Part shown: positions 1 through 11,400 of the stretch, piece after piece
Numbering within the stretch: the first letter of the stretch is position 1
Layout: the number at the start of each line of letters is the position of its first letter
Assembly (NCBI GenBank): GCA_963854835.1
Contig: OY978529.1
Location: 6,978,501-7,042,500 of the forward strand
Reading direction: 5' to 3'
DNA from: Megamerina dolium
Taxonomy: Eukaryota > Arthropoda > Insecta > Diptera > Megamerinidae
Length of the DNA stretch: 64,000 bases
The notes under the pieces: model-generated
Databases searched by the model: none
What the model was told of the DNA's origin: nothing
The model's input: only the letters and a program-made list of their open reading frames with translations
Position numbers and translations under genes: made by a program

Positions 1-593
1 TTACTTTTCCTACTTCTCATTTCTTGCCAAACATAGAACCTTCACTTTTTGGTCTTGAGAGGTTAACGTCTTCAATTCTAAAGAAATTACAGTAAAACAA
101 ATCACATACTATTCAGCATTGAATCCATATATAGTAATGGTTGAATTATTTTTCCAGTATAACCATACTTGGATTTCCCCCCTCAAAGTTTTGCTATTTT
201 GGCAATCTGTAGTAGTTCTGACATGTTGTATACGACAACAAAAACTAGCTCTTAGATATTTTTTACTCTATTTCATTCAAATATCATATTTTCTTATAAA
301 CACATGAAATAGGGTGTTTTTTTCAATAGCAATAATATATATTTTTAACACTTTAACGTCACATATTGCTTTTCAGAAAAGTTTAGCCAGTCATCATCAA
401 GGAAAAATTGACGTCGGACCAACATCAATTATACAGCCACAAAAAAAAAAAATAAAAAGGAAGAGATGAGTATTTCAACATGGATTTGTGGTCGCTAAAT
501 TCGAATTTTGGGTTGGTTTGATTGTTTTTAAGTGCATTTTGTAAGGAAGCCTCCCTTAGGAGTGAAGATAGAGAGTGAGTTTAGAAAAAATGT
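1..593. other. AT-rich DNA, no gene seen
   Basis: Only short chance reading frames. From about 540 the text (CCTCCCTTAGGAGTGAAGAT) begins to look like the degenerate interspersed repeat that recurs near 3.7, 35.7 and 36.2 kb. Confidence 0.5.
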
Positions 594-887
594 TAAGTAC
601 TACAAACATATTTTATACCAATAGGGATTCCCTGAAAGAATTGTTAGCAAAATTGTCAATTGTTAGAATGTCAATTTTGCAAGGAAAGCCCCACTAAAGT
701 TAGAGATAGGGGGGTAAGCATACCCCAAAAAAAGGTTTGTTAAGTACTACAAACATATTTTATACCTATAGGGGTTCTCTGAAAGAATTGTTAGCAAAAT
801 TGTCAATTGTCAGAATGTCAATTTTGCAGGGAAACCCCACTAAAGTTAGAGATAGGGGGTAAACATACTCCAAAGAAAGGTTTGGGA
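594..887. repeat. Tandem duplication, two units of about 147 bp
   Basis: Two head-to-tail copies both begin TAAGTACTACAAACATATTT and share GAAAGAATTGTTAGCAAAAT and CCCCACTAAAGTTAGAGATA. They differ by scattered substitutions and a small indel in the G run. Within each unit TTGTCAATTG and TGTCAATTTTGC form a shorter internal repeat. No coding potential. Confidence 0.85.
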
Positions 888-2109
888 GTAACAATTCCGG
901 GGCGTTTCTGGGTATTTAAATGAATGTTGTCATGCTATTTTTGAGATTAAGGTCGAAATGTGACCTGAACGAATAAAATTCACCCACAAATTCGTAGAGA
1001 AATACGTATAGTAATGTTTATCTTGTCTACTTAACAATAATTTTGTTTTATTTTTTCGTCTGGTTGTGTTATAAATATTGACGTGCATTTTTCTTAGCTC
1101 TTAGAACAAACACCCTTTAGAAGCTGTAGTAGTTCCCAAGTAGAATAAATAAGTTAAAAGCAGAGGTAAATAAATGCGATAGCATGAATTCTATAGCAAT
1201 TTCATAGATTCATACATAAGCTTCTATGCATATGTACGTCATCGTACTGTTTATTAAAGCATTTCAATGTATGTATGTTACATATCTACATTTTTAAGCA
1301 ACCAAACGTATAAAAGTATCAATTTACTATTTGGACACAACTGCCAACATGTCAAACGCAACGGTAATAGCAGATTTAAATACAATCTATTAAGTAGGTG
1401 GGAATAATAAATCCTATTTATATAAAAAAGTATGTCAGTTTAGTGAAACTTAATGCGAGTATGTATGTTGATGTCTGTTCCCTTTTGTATTTATGAAACG
1501 AATCTATGTTAAGCTAAGGGAATATATACATACCTACATACATGAATGTGTGTATGTAAGAAAATGTTGAATATTAAGCATTTGGTTTGGCTTTCGTTGT
1601 AAGTTGATAAGCCCAATTGAAATATGTAAATAACTATGTTCAAGCAAAAGTCACTCATACGAACCTAATATTGTGAACCATATAATACGTAGAAAACAGG
1701 AATGTATGTAGGTGGGTATATTAAGTAAAACAAACTTGTGCTAAAAATTGAAAAGTTTATATAGTTGTTTACATATAACATTTTTGAATAGTCAATGATA
1801 GTTCTTCTGTTCATACATATTACACACATAGAAATTTTAAACCAAAAATGAACCATTGAACATACCCCAAATATTGTTTAAACTTCCAATAATAAAATAT
1901 TGACATGAAAATGTATGAATGAGTTACTTTAATATTTTCCTCAAAAAATTTTGGGTTTTATATAATAATGATATAATATCGATAACCTTATAACATAAGA
2001 AATTTCAGCACTATGTCTCAAAAAAAAAAAAAAGAAATTATTGTATTATCAACTGCATTTCTTATTATTATAATTTATAACACGTATTATTACTGTTATC
2101 ATCTCCTTC
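888..2109. other. AT-rich DNA with TATG/TACA motifs, no gene seen
   Basis: Rich in short ATGTATG/CATACAT runs, as in dipteran intergenic DNA. No exon-like reading frame. Confidence 0.5.
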
Positions 2110-2465
2110 TACCACCTTGATCAAAAAGTTCCCGGAATAACCACCAATTTGAGTTCTGTTTTTTGTTTTTTTTTTTGTTAAGTTGGTACATCTGTTGTTG
2201 ATATTCCCTCTAAATCCTAGCGTCATAGCTTGACATTTGCAAAAAGTTACGTAGCCAAGAGTACATCTATATCTGTGTGTGTTGGCGATTTTGCACAGAG
2301 ATAGATGTACTTTAGATAGATAGATGTACTTTAATATTTAGAAGGAATATCAACAACAGATGTACCAACTTAACAACAACAAAAAAAAAAAAAAACAGAA
2401 ATCAAATTAGAACGATGAGAGCGCCACACGGTGGTCATTCCGGGAACTTTTTGTTCAAGGTGGTA
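2110..2465. mobile_element. Palindromic MITE-like element
   Basis: The ends are inverted copies: ACCACCTTGATCAAAAAGTT on the left, and the right end reads AACTTTTTGTTCAAGGTGGT. Pairing continues inward (AAGTTGGTACATCTGTTGTT against AACAACAGATGTACCAACTT), with about 120 bases in the middle holding further TAGATGTACTTTA repeats. The whole 356 bp could fold into one long hairpin. No reading frame, so it is non-autonomous. A target duplication is not obvious; TA is possible. Confidence 0.75.
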
Positions 2466-3025
2466 TTATCTGTAGTAAAATGTTCATTGCTCTTTGGTAA
2501 AATGATCAAGTGTGTTTGAATTCTTTGACACTTTTGAGTATAGATTGAAACAGCTATTAATTTTTCAATATTGTATGTAGTATTCCAATTATAATCTTCA
2601 TATGTATATATACATTAAACTGGGTCACATAAATAACTTCGCAATTACTCTCCCTAGTTTTAAAGCTTACTTTTGAGTACTGTATATCTTTCTCAGATTC
2701 TTTTACCCTGGAATGCCTTCTTAATCTCTCAAGTTCAAATAACTCAATTTCTATCTCATTAAATACAAATTTACTCTTCATAAAATTAAACGTTTAAGTA
2801 AGTAATGTATTTTTTTTCTGAAAGATAAAGAGTACTCAAAATTATATTTTCACTTTGGAATCGAATAATAAATAAACGAGTTATGAAAAAAACTCGATTT
2901 TTGGCTGTTTTTAGAACTCGCCAAGGACGAAAATTTTGACTACCTTAAAATCCTCTCAAAGTACGCTTTCAAACATGGGGGGGGGGGGTTCAATTGCAAA
3001 GTTTATTCCATCGTATTGGTGTCGT
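2466..3025. other. AT-rich DNA, no gene seen
   Basis: Contains a run of ten G at about 2979-2988, unusual in this AT-rich setting, just before the SINE. Nothing else recognised. Confidence 0.45.
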
Positions 3026-3365
3026 GGGTGCCGTAGCTCAGTGGTTAGTGTGTTCGCCTTCTGATCTGTAGGTCGTGGTTCAATCCCCGGCTGATGCATA
3101 ACAAATTTAATATCGAAAAGATTTTTCTTTCGAACGGTACCCACCTGTGGGCAAGCAATTGGCAATTCTTCCGACAGCAACAACTTGCCATGAAAAAGCT
3201 TCAAAAGAACTCTGTGACAAAGCCCAGAAAAAGTGATGTCACAAGGGTTCTGCCGTTCGGATCCGGCTAAAATAAGTAGGTCCCTTCTAATACTGTCCAA
3301 ATTTATCACACACAACAGCAATAGAAGAGAAGCTCGGCCAATGAGCCCTTAGGGGCTTTTAGTGC

Positions 3366-3368
<3 letters not shown>
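3026..3368 (+). mobile_element. tRNA-derived SINE, full-length copy
   Basis: The head looks like a tRNA gene: GTGCCGTAGCTCAGTGG has a pol III A box and GTGGTTCAATCCCCGG a B box, about 40 bases apart. A tRNA-unrelated body follows with TTTCTTTCGAACGGTACCCA, AAGTGATGTCACAAGGGTTC and GGTCCCTTCTAATACTGTCC, ending CTTTTAGTGCCACA and an (AT)n tail. Partial copies of the same sequence occur at about 25.2, 37.2, 37.5, 37.9, 44.3 and 63.7 kb, so this is the reference copy here. It has no reading frame. Confidence 0.85.

Positions 3369-3438
<70 letters not shown>
3368..3438. repeat. (AT)n microsatellite tail of the SINE
   Basis: About 35 AT dinucleotides directly after the SINE 3' end GTGCCACA. The SINE at 37.9-38.1 kb also ends in a TA-rich simple tail, so the tail is probably part of the element. 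Confidence 0.9.
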
Positions 3439-3444
<6 letters not shown>

Positions 3445-3689
3445 CATTTATGTTATTGACAATTTTGCATGATCAATTTCTTCTTATCAGTTAACTCAAG
3501 CTTAATAATGTATATTTGTATTATATGTATTATAATCGCGATAATATTTATAATTATGAAATCTCGGGATTTACATGATTTATTGAGAATATTAATTTGC
3601 ACAAAAACTTCCATAAGCATGCTTATATGTAAATATTACAAATTCAAAGAAGTAAATTAGAACGTTCATTACAAAGAAACCCACCAGCC

Positions 3690-3930
3690 AAGAAGGTGTT
3701 ATTCTATATTCGGAACCTACTAGAAAAAGCCCGACTTCCTTAGGGACATTTTCCAACAAAATTAATACTTTAAATAATTTGAAAACACACCAAACCATAT
3801 GCCTAAAGTGTAAGGATAGAGGGTAAATATTTTTCTGAGAAATTTTGGGTAATAATAGGGGTCGGAAATAAATTTCACCTCATCAGAAGCGGTGCGTTCA
3901 AGTCAATTTTGAAGGAAAGCTGCACAAAAC
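3690..3930. repeat. Degenerate non-coding interspersed repeat (fragment)
   Basis: Contains GGGTCGGAAATAAATTTCAC, resembling GGGTCGGCCTTACATTTCAC near 35.87 kb, and a preceding purine-rich 'agggtaaatatt' stretch. Probably an old member of a non-coding repeat also seen at 0.54-0.96 and 35.7-36.3 kb. Confidence 0.4.
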
Positions 3931-5489
3931 GACGTCGTAAAATAAACCAAACTTTGTGTTTAGCTGGTAAAAATAATCCCATTTTTGATGAGACATTTTC
4001 ATATACAAACACCTCTTCTTCTGTTGCTTTCGTAAGTGTAATACATAATTTCGCACTGCGAATACTTCAACTTTTATTATTTCAAACAAACAATGAACCA
4101 ACAGTCAACAAACTGTCAACAACAGGAAATACACTGACAAACATGTAAGCAATATGATTATCTTTGCTATGTTTTTCTTTTCTGAAGATTTACGAATTTA
4201 ATCTTTGTCAAATATTATAAATAAAAGCTGAATTAATGCATCTGAATATGAAATGTACATAAGTATAAAATAGTATGACTTAATTTGAAAAAAAATAAAA
4301 TAAAATAAAATTACTCATATAAAACATTCATAATACTGTTCATAGATAATTCAACGCTTTATTTTTCAACGAGAACAGATAAAGAGATAGATTCTAATCT
4401 GCGTGTTATGTACCATTTGATGTGTACATTATATTATATTGTATATTGTACGCGCTGACCTTCAACAGTTAACATTTATTAATTTATTTCTTGTTTGTTT
4501 TTGGCGTTATTTTAGTTGGACAATTTTTTTTTTTTTTTTTTTGAGTAAACAAAATAATTATTAATATTTGTGTATTTCTCTGATGCTTGAGCAGCAGCAG
4601 CAGCCATTTTGTAAATTGCATCAGATTATGGAAAAAGTTAACGAACTATATAATCATTGTACGAGTATTAACTTAAATGCACTTAGGAGACAACAAAAAA
4701 ATGATAAAATTACAATTAAATCAAAATACAAATTTTATTATAAGTATGAAAAAAAAAAAAAAAATTATAATAGAAATTATGTAAAAGGTTAATAATTCGA
4801 CGGTAGTCAAATAATAAAATATATGTATATATGTACACATATTTATAAAAATATTTGAATAATTTGAATAATAAAGAATAACAATTACGGCTATGGCTAC
4901 ATTATGGTAGCGTCACTAACGAGCTTATAGCATGTGCCATGTGGCTTGAGAGAATACATACACCAACTCCACCCACCAACACCTTAACCAAAAGGTATTT
5001 GATTACTTTTGATTAGTATTAGATTATTTAGTATGCATTATACTATAAGTATCATAAGCATATATGCTAAGAAATTACCTAAGCTTGACGTTAATAAAAT
5101 GCTTAACTAATTATTACTTAATAAAGTTATAAATACATACATACTCTGTACTCTCTTATATATTTTTATTTGTCGATTTTCATGTGTTCATTTTGTATGG
5201 ACGATGATAAGGATTACAACGGGAAAAATGTACGTACGCCGCTCATATATTATAGTTTACCACTTTAGAAGCATTCTCGAAGTGCTGGGTGCGTAACTTA
5301 TAAAAATGTAACTTTTGGAGAGAAACCCTTTAGGGGTTTTGTTAATTTCTACGGGCGGCTACTGGCAGCGGTGGAAGTTAATTTTATAAAATCTTCAATG
5401 TTGGTGAGGAGTACTATGCAGAGGTGGACATGTGACAGATATTATGAGTAAATCTTATAAGAAAACGATATTTTCCAATTTAAGGGGGG
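3931..5489. other. AT-rich DNA with homopolymers, no gene seen
   Basis: Holds a T run near 4526-4542, an A run near 4749-4763 and an (AAATA)-like tract near 4290. A short frame at 4568-4792 (Gln run, then Lys/Asn-rich) is low-complexity and not credible as a gene. Bases 5484-5513 contain a (TTA)n tract. Confidence 0.5.
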
Positions 5490-5860
5490 AGAATTATTAT
5501 TATTATTATTATGCACTGCGACCTAAAAGATTTTTTATTCGCCTATTGCCCAGCTAAAACAATTCTAGACTATTTATAAATCTTATAATTGCTGTGGGCT
5601 TGATTTTACCTATGTGATTTGGAGTCAAGATTTCATTATCTAGGTACGTCTTGCTACCGCTGGGCAATTGCATAGAATATTTTCCGATGTTTCCTGCTCC
5701 TCATGACAGAGTCGACAGAAATCGTTTTCTACCACACAGTGCCCAGTGAGCAGCTCTACTTAGAGTTTTAGGTTTTTTTACTGAGGTTAAGAACAGCATC
5801 CACTTCAATACGTGTGGGATCAATAAGTTCCTTCGACTGCCGCATGCCCGTTTTGGCTCT
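5490..5860 (-). pseudogene. LINE ORF2 3'-end fragment
   Basis: Read on the minus strand in shifting frames, it gives ALCGRKRFLSTL, then NIGKYSMQLPSG and IIRFINSLELF. This resembles the weak Cys/His region and closing 'LLRFIRxTGWL' motif at the end of LOA/jockey-type ORF2 proteins. Several stops and frameshifts. It is a dead 5'-truncated remnant. Confidence 0.45.
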
Positions 5861-6009
5861 CCAGGGGGGAGAGTTAATTTTCAAACTTTTAATTTTGTTG
5901 TTTTCTATTACATATGTGTTTTTAGCCTGTAAAAAAAATGTACTAAAAAATACATTTCTAAATATCGACCACTCTAATATGTATTTAGTATGTAGCTTCA
6001 AGCTGATTA

Positions 6010-6460
6010 TGGAAGAAATAATACAATTTACGACATAACGGCACTATTTATCGCCAACAAAAGTGTTGTGCTATTGACGTATGTCGACGATTCTAGCATA
6101 ATCAGCATAAATGCGCGAGCAGTCAGTGGAGTATTATCTCAATTGAAAAAGAATCACGTTAAATGGATCTTATGGTAAACAAAATAATCTAGGGCTTTGT
6201 CTATATTCGATTATTAGCATTAGCACCAGTATATTAGGTGAAGGATCACACTTGCACACGTGCAACTTTGGGCTAAGTTAGCAGTCGAAAAACGATAATC
6301 GCACTTTACAAAACTCTCATCATGTCTGATCTCACATATGACTCTGATACATCGTCATTTTTAGCAGATGGAAAACCACGTTCTAGCAAAGAAGTTATTG
6401 TTGCAAAGCCTGGCAGCGCTTGGGATTTCTAACTGGCACAAGCCAGCAGAGAACAGAGAT
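6010..6460 (+). pseudogene. LINE reverse transcriptase fragment
   Basis: Encodes LLTYVDDSSIISINARAVSG, with the YxDD-type catalytic motif (YVDD) of reverse transcriptase, and further on ALYKTLIMSDLTYDSDTSS, matching the post-RT 'YKTLIxPVLTYxSETW' region. Bases 6037-6110 resemble 59828-59895, so this and the 59.8-kb fragment are copies of one LINE family. Stops and deletions break it. Confidence 0.6.
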
Positions 6461-7810
6461 GACCAACATCTATCAAAATGGAATGTAATGGCGAGATAAG
6501 TAAATAAGCAAGTACTTAAATACTATTGGAGATGAAACATAATGAAATTACAAAGAGGTGATATTAATGCTCCTAATTATTTGAAGGAATAAATTTGAAA
6601 AAGCAAGGGATTATGCGTTTGTTTGCTGGGATATATCACATACCAACGCAATGTAGCAACATAATATTATATGTATATTATTATTATTATGAATATCTTA
6701 TATAAATTGTTTTACATAAATCCACACACATACGGAAATCAACCAGAAAATCAACTGCACAGTAGCAGCAGCAGCAACAACAACAATAAAAGACATTACA
6801 AACAAAAAACGACCTTAAAGAAATTATATAAAATATGACAGCGGCAGAGGGGTAAAACGATTAAAATATATATGGGCAATTCCTGGGCTACAGACGCATT
6901 ATTTGTACGAATAAAATATTGACGTATGAAAATACAACTTGTGGGATGACAAAAATTAGTTTGTTTTGCAGCACTAGCTAAATATTATATTTAAGCGAAA
7001 AATTCAGAACGTCCGACGCCATCATTGTTACAGACCGATTTTGAATATGTCGAATAATCGGAAGAAATAAAAAAAGAACTATAAGCATCTGCTCTCATGA
7101 AAGGTGCTATCATCTCGTCTGTCAAATTTGACAGTACAAGCACAAACTTGTCCACACACAAAGGGGTTTTGCCCATTCATTTGGGCGCCATTATTGTCTG
7201 TCCGCGCCATGGTTCTGCCTCGACAATGCACCGGCTAGTGAGCTGTTCAGGGCCAAGGCTCCCCCAACTCACTACATATCGACTGAAATTTGGAACGGTA
7301 GCGAAGGTGTTTGATACTCGGAACATGTTAAAATGAAAAAAATTGGTGAAACTGCAATCGAGAATAGAACCCAATTATATTTCACTTTTTAAATAAAAGT
7401 TGAAATGACACAGTTCGTGTATTTGAAGATGAAACAAGTTTCCAGGCATTTTCAACTCTTCAATTTTTTCTATTTTTCATATGGGAATGCCCATATGCAT
7501 GTACAATATATTATACATATATAATGGCAAAACAAAAACAAAGATGAAACATGAACGCACATATAAGGAAGACAATATCAACTGGTTGTACAAAATATGT
7601 AAGTATAGATTTGTTGCTGCTGTTGTTGTTGTTGTTATTCTTCTAGTTGATTGTGTTGCTTGCTATCTAAAAAAAATTAGAGGATCTCATAAATTGTTCC
7701 TTGATTACTCCGTATTGAGCCAACACCGAGGAATTTTGTGAGGATTTCCTAAAACTAGTGCTACTGAATGACTTAATACCACTCAATACCATTCAGGGTA
7801 TCAAGTTGAG
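6461..7810. other. No gene recognised; less AT-rich segment at 7000-7380
   Basis: Mostly AT-rich with a CAGCAGCAGCAACAACAACA tract near 6762 and a (GTT)n run near 7615-7640. The part 7000-7380 is richer in G+C and open on both strands for 60-80 codons (for example minus 7177-7374), which suggests an old element, but I recognise no domain. Confidence 0.35.
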
Positions 7811-7812
7811 TA

Positions 7813-8350
7813 TCACTGCGACCCTAGGCCTATTGTGCACCCCGTCGTGGACTTAGAGTGTATCTCTATGTTTTTTTGTCGTTTTACTAGAATATCATAC
7901 TTCTTGCGATACATCCAACTACCTGGTCCGCTATTGACAACAATCACTTTGCCCTTTTCGCTTGGGATTGGATGTAGATGTGAAGAGGTGTAAGTTCCAA
8001 GAGAACTTCCGATGATGCTGTTGGACATGTGCGCATTGCTCCTGTTATACATACACATGCTAGTTTTTGAATATGGCCAACTGTAGTGGTAACAGTATGA
8101 AACTTTGTGCAGTTCTTCCAAAACGACAGCTCCGTAAGATATCATGGAACACAGTGTAGCTCCATCTCAGTATATTTGCTGTGCAAGCCCAACTTTTACA
8201 AATCATCAATATTCTAGTGGCCTTTTTCACCACATTTTCTATATGTGTCTTCCATCGTAAACACTGGAACACCAAGGAATTTTTTTTTTTTTTTTTTTTT
8301 TTTGTAGTTCTATCTCTATTCCGTCTAAATTGATAGATTTTAGATTCCAA
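7813..8350 (-). pseudogene. LINE ORF2 post-RT fragment
   Basis: The minus-strand frame at 8350-8060 contains FQCLRWKTHIENVVKKATRI, which fits the 'L..LxWKxHIExVxxKA' block following the RT domain in LOA/jockey ORF2. The next frame (8145-7813) is degraded, perhaps RNase H-related. A run of T near 8280-8303 interrupts it. Confidence 0.55.
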
Positions 8351-8574
8351 AATTTCTACTTTCTAGTAAATGGAACAATTGTGGTTTTTGCTGGGTTAAT
8401 ACTCAGCCCTACTTTGCTACTCCATTTTTTTGTTAGTTTTAGCCCTAGCGAGATTGTTTCACATAGAGTATTTTCAAACTTTCCTTTACATATTATGATT
8501 ATATCGTCAGCATAACCCTGAAATTGTAACCCAGAGTTTTATAGTTCTACAAGTAGTTCATCTACTACTATATT

Positions 8575-9011
8575 CTACATTAGCGGTGATAACACTGCCT
8601 CTTGTGGACATCCTCGTGAGGTGTTTGCTATTATGCATCCTTTACTAGTTAGTATTTCTACCCTCTTAGTGAAGAGCATATTGCTCATCCATAAAGCTAG
8701 ATTATCGTGAACACCTCTATTAATCAGTAGTTGTCTACAGCTTTCTCTGATACTTTCAATATGAAAGACGTAAAGGCAAATTGGCCTAAATGATTTCGGA
8801 TGAACAATGTCTTTCTTGCCGACCTTCGGTATAAAGACCACCTTTGCCCTTCTCCATATCTTGGTTTATACCCCAATGTAATGCTGCTCCTGACAATCTT
8901 AATTAGTCTACCTATGATATGTTGTAAACCCTTCTGTAATAATGCAGAAAATATGACATCCATACCAGGAGATTTCAGTGGTATAAAGGTGCTTCCCGCC
9001 CACCGAATCAT
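8575..9011 (-). pseudogene. LINE ORF2 reverse transcriptase fragment
   Basis: Two overlapping frames carry the RT N-terminal blocks. One gives KSPGMDVIFSALLQKGLQHI and the next VFIPKVGKKDIVHPKSFRPI, the classic 'KSPGxDGI...VxFIPKxGK...KxFRPISL' series. After a frame change it reads LALWMSNMLFTKRVEI and SRGCPQEAVLSPL, the 'GxPQGGxLSPLL' block. The YADD motif lies in the degraded part below 8575. Frameshifts make it non-functional. Confidence 0.8.
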
Positions 9012-9427
9012 TGGCTCCGTGCATACTTATTCTGCAATATCTCAATTTGGGTACAGCTGTCCTCATAAGCCCCAATAATGGTTTTACTGAAGCCTTCTAC
9101 CACAGTTTCTAATTCTATTTCATTCCTGATATTATACGAAATTGAGCTGGTTTCAATTTGTTCTCAGGTTTGCTAGGTATTTTTCCGAGTCAGTTTTCCG
9201 AAGATTTCTTAGAATTCTCTTTACTAACGGTGCACCCTCAATATCGAATCTTATTATTCTATGATCCGACATTAATGATTCACTTGACACAAACCAATTT
9301 GTAACTAGCTCACTACCCCAAGTATTTCCTATCGTTATGGCAAGGACTTCGCTGCGCGTGCTCGTAACAATAGTCGGTTACCAATGTTTAATAATTCTAA
9401 TATATTACTTAGAGTAAATTCAAGAAT

Positions 9428-9655
9428 TTACTCACCCCATGTGTTGGTGTCCATATTGCCCCAGACTAGTGATATCTTCTTCCGTTCACAATAATCCACC
9501 AGTCTTTTGATTGCCGCAGGTGGCTCCTGTGGGTCCTCCCCTGGTAGATAAGCTTTCGCTACTATGATATCTTTCACAAACCCGTTTATGTCTACCGGGA
9601 TTTGCACTTCTACCAAGTCCCTCGAAAGAAACTCTGAAAGACAAAGAAAGTTCAT
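9428..9655 (-). pseudogene. LINE ORF2 endonuclease fragment
   Basis: Encodes VEVQIPVDINGFVKDIIVAK, AYLPGEDPQEPPAAIKRLVD and YCERKKISLVWGNMDTNTWG, resembling the apurinic-like endonuclease of LOA/jockey LINEs, where the block normally reads 'GxDxNAHHxxWG'. The DxNAHH core is damaged. It sits between ORF1 and the RT remnant in the expected order. Confidence 0.65.
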
Positions 9656-9858
9656 ATTATTAGTAGATTAGTTCTCGGGATATCACACCGAAAATCCGAT
9701 ATTACCTGTGTATTTTTATCCGCCAAACTCCTTATTTGGCCCCTAAACATCCAGGGTTCTTGAATCAGCACTGTACCCAGTTTATACCTGAGCGTTGCCC
9801 TCGCAATCGCCGCCGAAGCAGCTTCCGCATGATGGCAACCCTAGTGCTGTTCATACTC

Positions 9859-11400
9859 CTATTGCTGACTCAGATCGAGTACATCCACTGTCATAGCCTC
9901 ATCAGTCTCTGACAGGGAGACTTTATCCGAGTCATCACCTGGCCTCAGGTTTAGCATGGTCACGTCGAGTTCGTTCAGTTCCTCACGTTCGTGAGGTAGA
10001 AGATTGACTTCCTCGACCTTCTCATCTTTAGTGACCTCTTCTGCTACTTTTTTAGCTACATCCTCAGGTAGAGTGTCCCCTGGTGTAACCGTTTTCTCGT
10101 CTATTATCTTCAATTTCCTCTTATGCAAATGAACTGGGATGTAACCAAACCTGTAATTTAACTTACAGTTGTTGGCTTTGATTGCATTCAAGGATTTATC
10201 GTCCACACCTATCGTCAGCAGCTTCCCATTTTTCAGGTCTTTGCTGCTAAAAATTCTCCATAAATGAGTATGAAGGTCCTCATTTTGGATTACTAGTAGT
10301 TTCAGCAATTTATTAGTTTCTACGCCTGCTGTCCGTGGAAGGTATACCGTCACCATGTGTGCTGCGGGGATATCATCACCCTTGCACGTCGTTAGTTCAG
10401 GTCCCTGCCACTCTGATAGCGTCGGAACTTTTCCGCATAGCCATTCAGCTACTTCTTCGTTTCCACAGTCGACCAGTATTAGTCCTGGTCGAAAGTGGAT
10501 ACCGTCAAATCTTAACTTTGACTTCCACCCCTTATACATCTCCTCCACTAGGAGTTCTTCAATCTTCCCCTGTTCCTCACGCGTGAGTATCCTTTCAGGG
10601 TAAAGCTTCGGGAGTACAGCCAGTCTAATTCCTTTAGTGACGTTAGCATAGGTAACGTCAGACCTCCTGATTGTACCCATAGACTCTGTAGGTTTAGTCC
10701 TACCATCCAGTCTTGTCTTCTTTGCATAGTTGCCGTCTGGTGGGCAGATCGTATCTGCACCCCTTTTCCTCTCATAAGGAGTATTATTGGGAGCCCGATC
10801 TCGCACCTTCTTTAATGCGTCCTCTGGCGTTAAGCCTTCTTTGAGATAGCGGAGATACCATTTAGTGCCTGCGCCACTCAGACCTGTCAGTTTCCTGGCC
10901 TCTCCAAAAGTAATTTCGCCGGAAACCCGTCCAGCACTCGTCGAGGGCAGTGGGTTGGTCTCCTTGACTGCCGAAGCAGCTCCAGAGCCCACTTGCTTGC
11001 GAATTTCCTTTCGTATTTGTCCTACTGTGCTGCCAGTCTGTTTCGCCGAAGGTAACGGTTTATTCCCTGTAAATACTGAAGTATCCTTAGAGCCCACCGA
11101 CCATAGGCTTTCCTGCTGCAGCCCAGTCATCTTAAATGTCCTTGATTCAGGGCCAAATATTTTGTCTTTGGCATCTTTATCATCCATCCATCGTTTTCCT
11201 GTAAATTTTGGCGTAAGTGCCCTGCGTTCAGTTTCTTGGATATTTATCTCCACCTGATCCGCAATTTGTGATGCAGTATACCATCCCGCTAGTTTGTTTA
11301 TTTTGCAAATATTATTTCTGTTCATATCCCACGAGTGTGGGGGAATAGAGGTCCACCGTACCATAGCCCCCGATAGTACAGTAAGCCCACAGTTACTCAC
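9859..11400 (-). CDS. LINE ORF1 protein with DUF4780-like domain
   Basis: An uninterrupted 513-codon frame, the longest in the window, ending TAG/TAA-side at 9859. Residues about 256-425 (RLAVLPKLYPERIL, FRPGLILVDCGNEEVAEWL, AAHMVTVYLPRTAG, LNYRFGYIPVHL) match my memory of the DUF4780 domain found in many fly proteins linked to retrotransposons. Residues 160-215 form a basic region with a helix ending 'LTPEDALKKVRDRAP'. The tail is acidic. Its role is probably RNA binding in the retrotransposon RNP (inference). The true start may be the later Met at residue 27. It stays open although ORF2 next to it is ruined. Confidence 0.7.
   Translation of the reverse strand: MSNCGLTVLSGAMVRWTSIPPHSWDMNRNNICKINKLAGWYTASQIADQVEINIQETERRALTPKFTGKRWMDDKDAKDKIFGPESRTFKMTGLQQESLWSVGSKDTSVFTGNKPLPSAKQTGSTVGQIRKEIRKQVGSGAASAVKETNPLPSTSAGRVSGEITFGEARKLTGLSGAGTKWYLRYLKEGLTPEDALKKVRDRAPNNTPYERKRGADTICPPDGNYAKKTRLDGRTKPTESMGTIRRSDVTYANVTKGIRLAVLPKLYPERILTREEQGKIEELLVEEMYKGWKSKLRFDGIHFRPGLILVDCGNEEVAEWLCGKVPTLSEWQGPELTTCKGDDIPAAHMVTVYLPRTAGVETNKLLKLLVIQNEDLHTHLWRIFSSKDLKNGKLLTIGVDDKSLNAIKANNCKLNYRFGYIPVHLHKRKLKIIDEKTVTPGDTLPEDVAKKVAEEVTKDEKVEEVNLLPHEREELNELDVTMLNLRPGDDSDKVSLSETDEAMTVDVLDLSQQ

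Noticed and set aside
3026..3098. Possible tRNA genes (A and B boxes at 3.03, 25.18 and 44.31 kb)
   Set aside because: The acceptor arms do not pair, no good anticodon stem forms, and each is followed by the same SINE body. These are SINE heads.
10335..11257. Plus-strand and second minus-strand frames over the LINE ORF1
   Set aside because: They overlap the 513-codon DUF4780-type frame and show no protein family resemblance.
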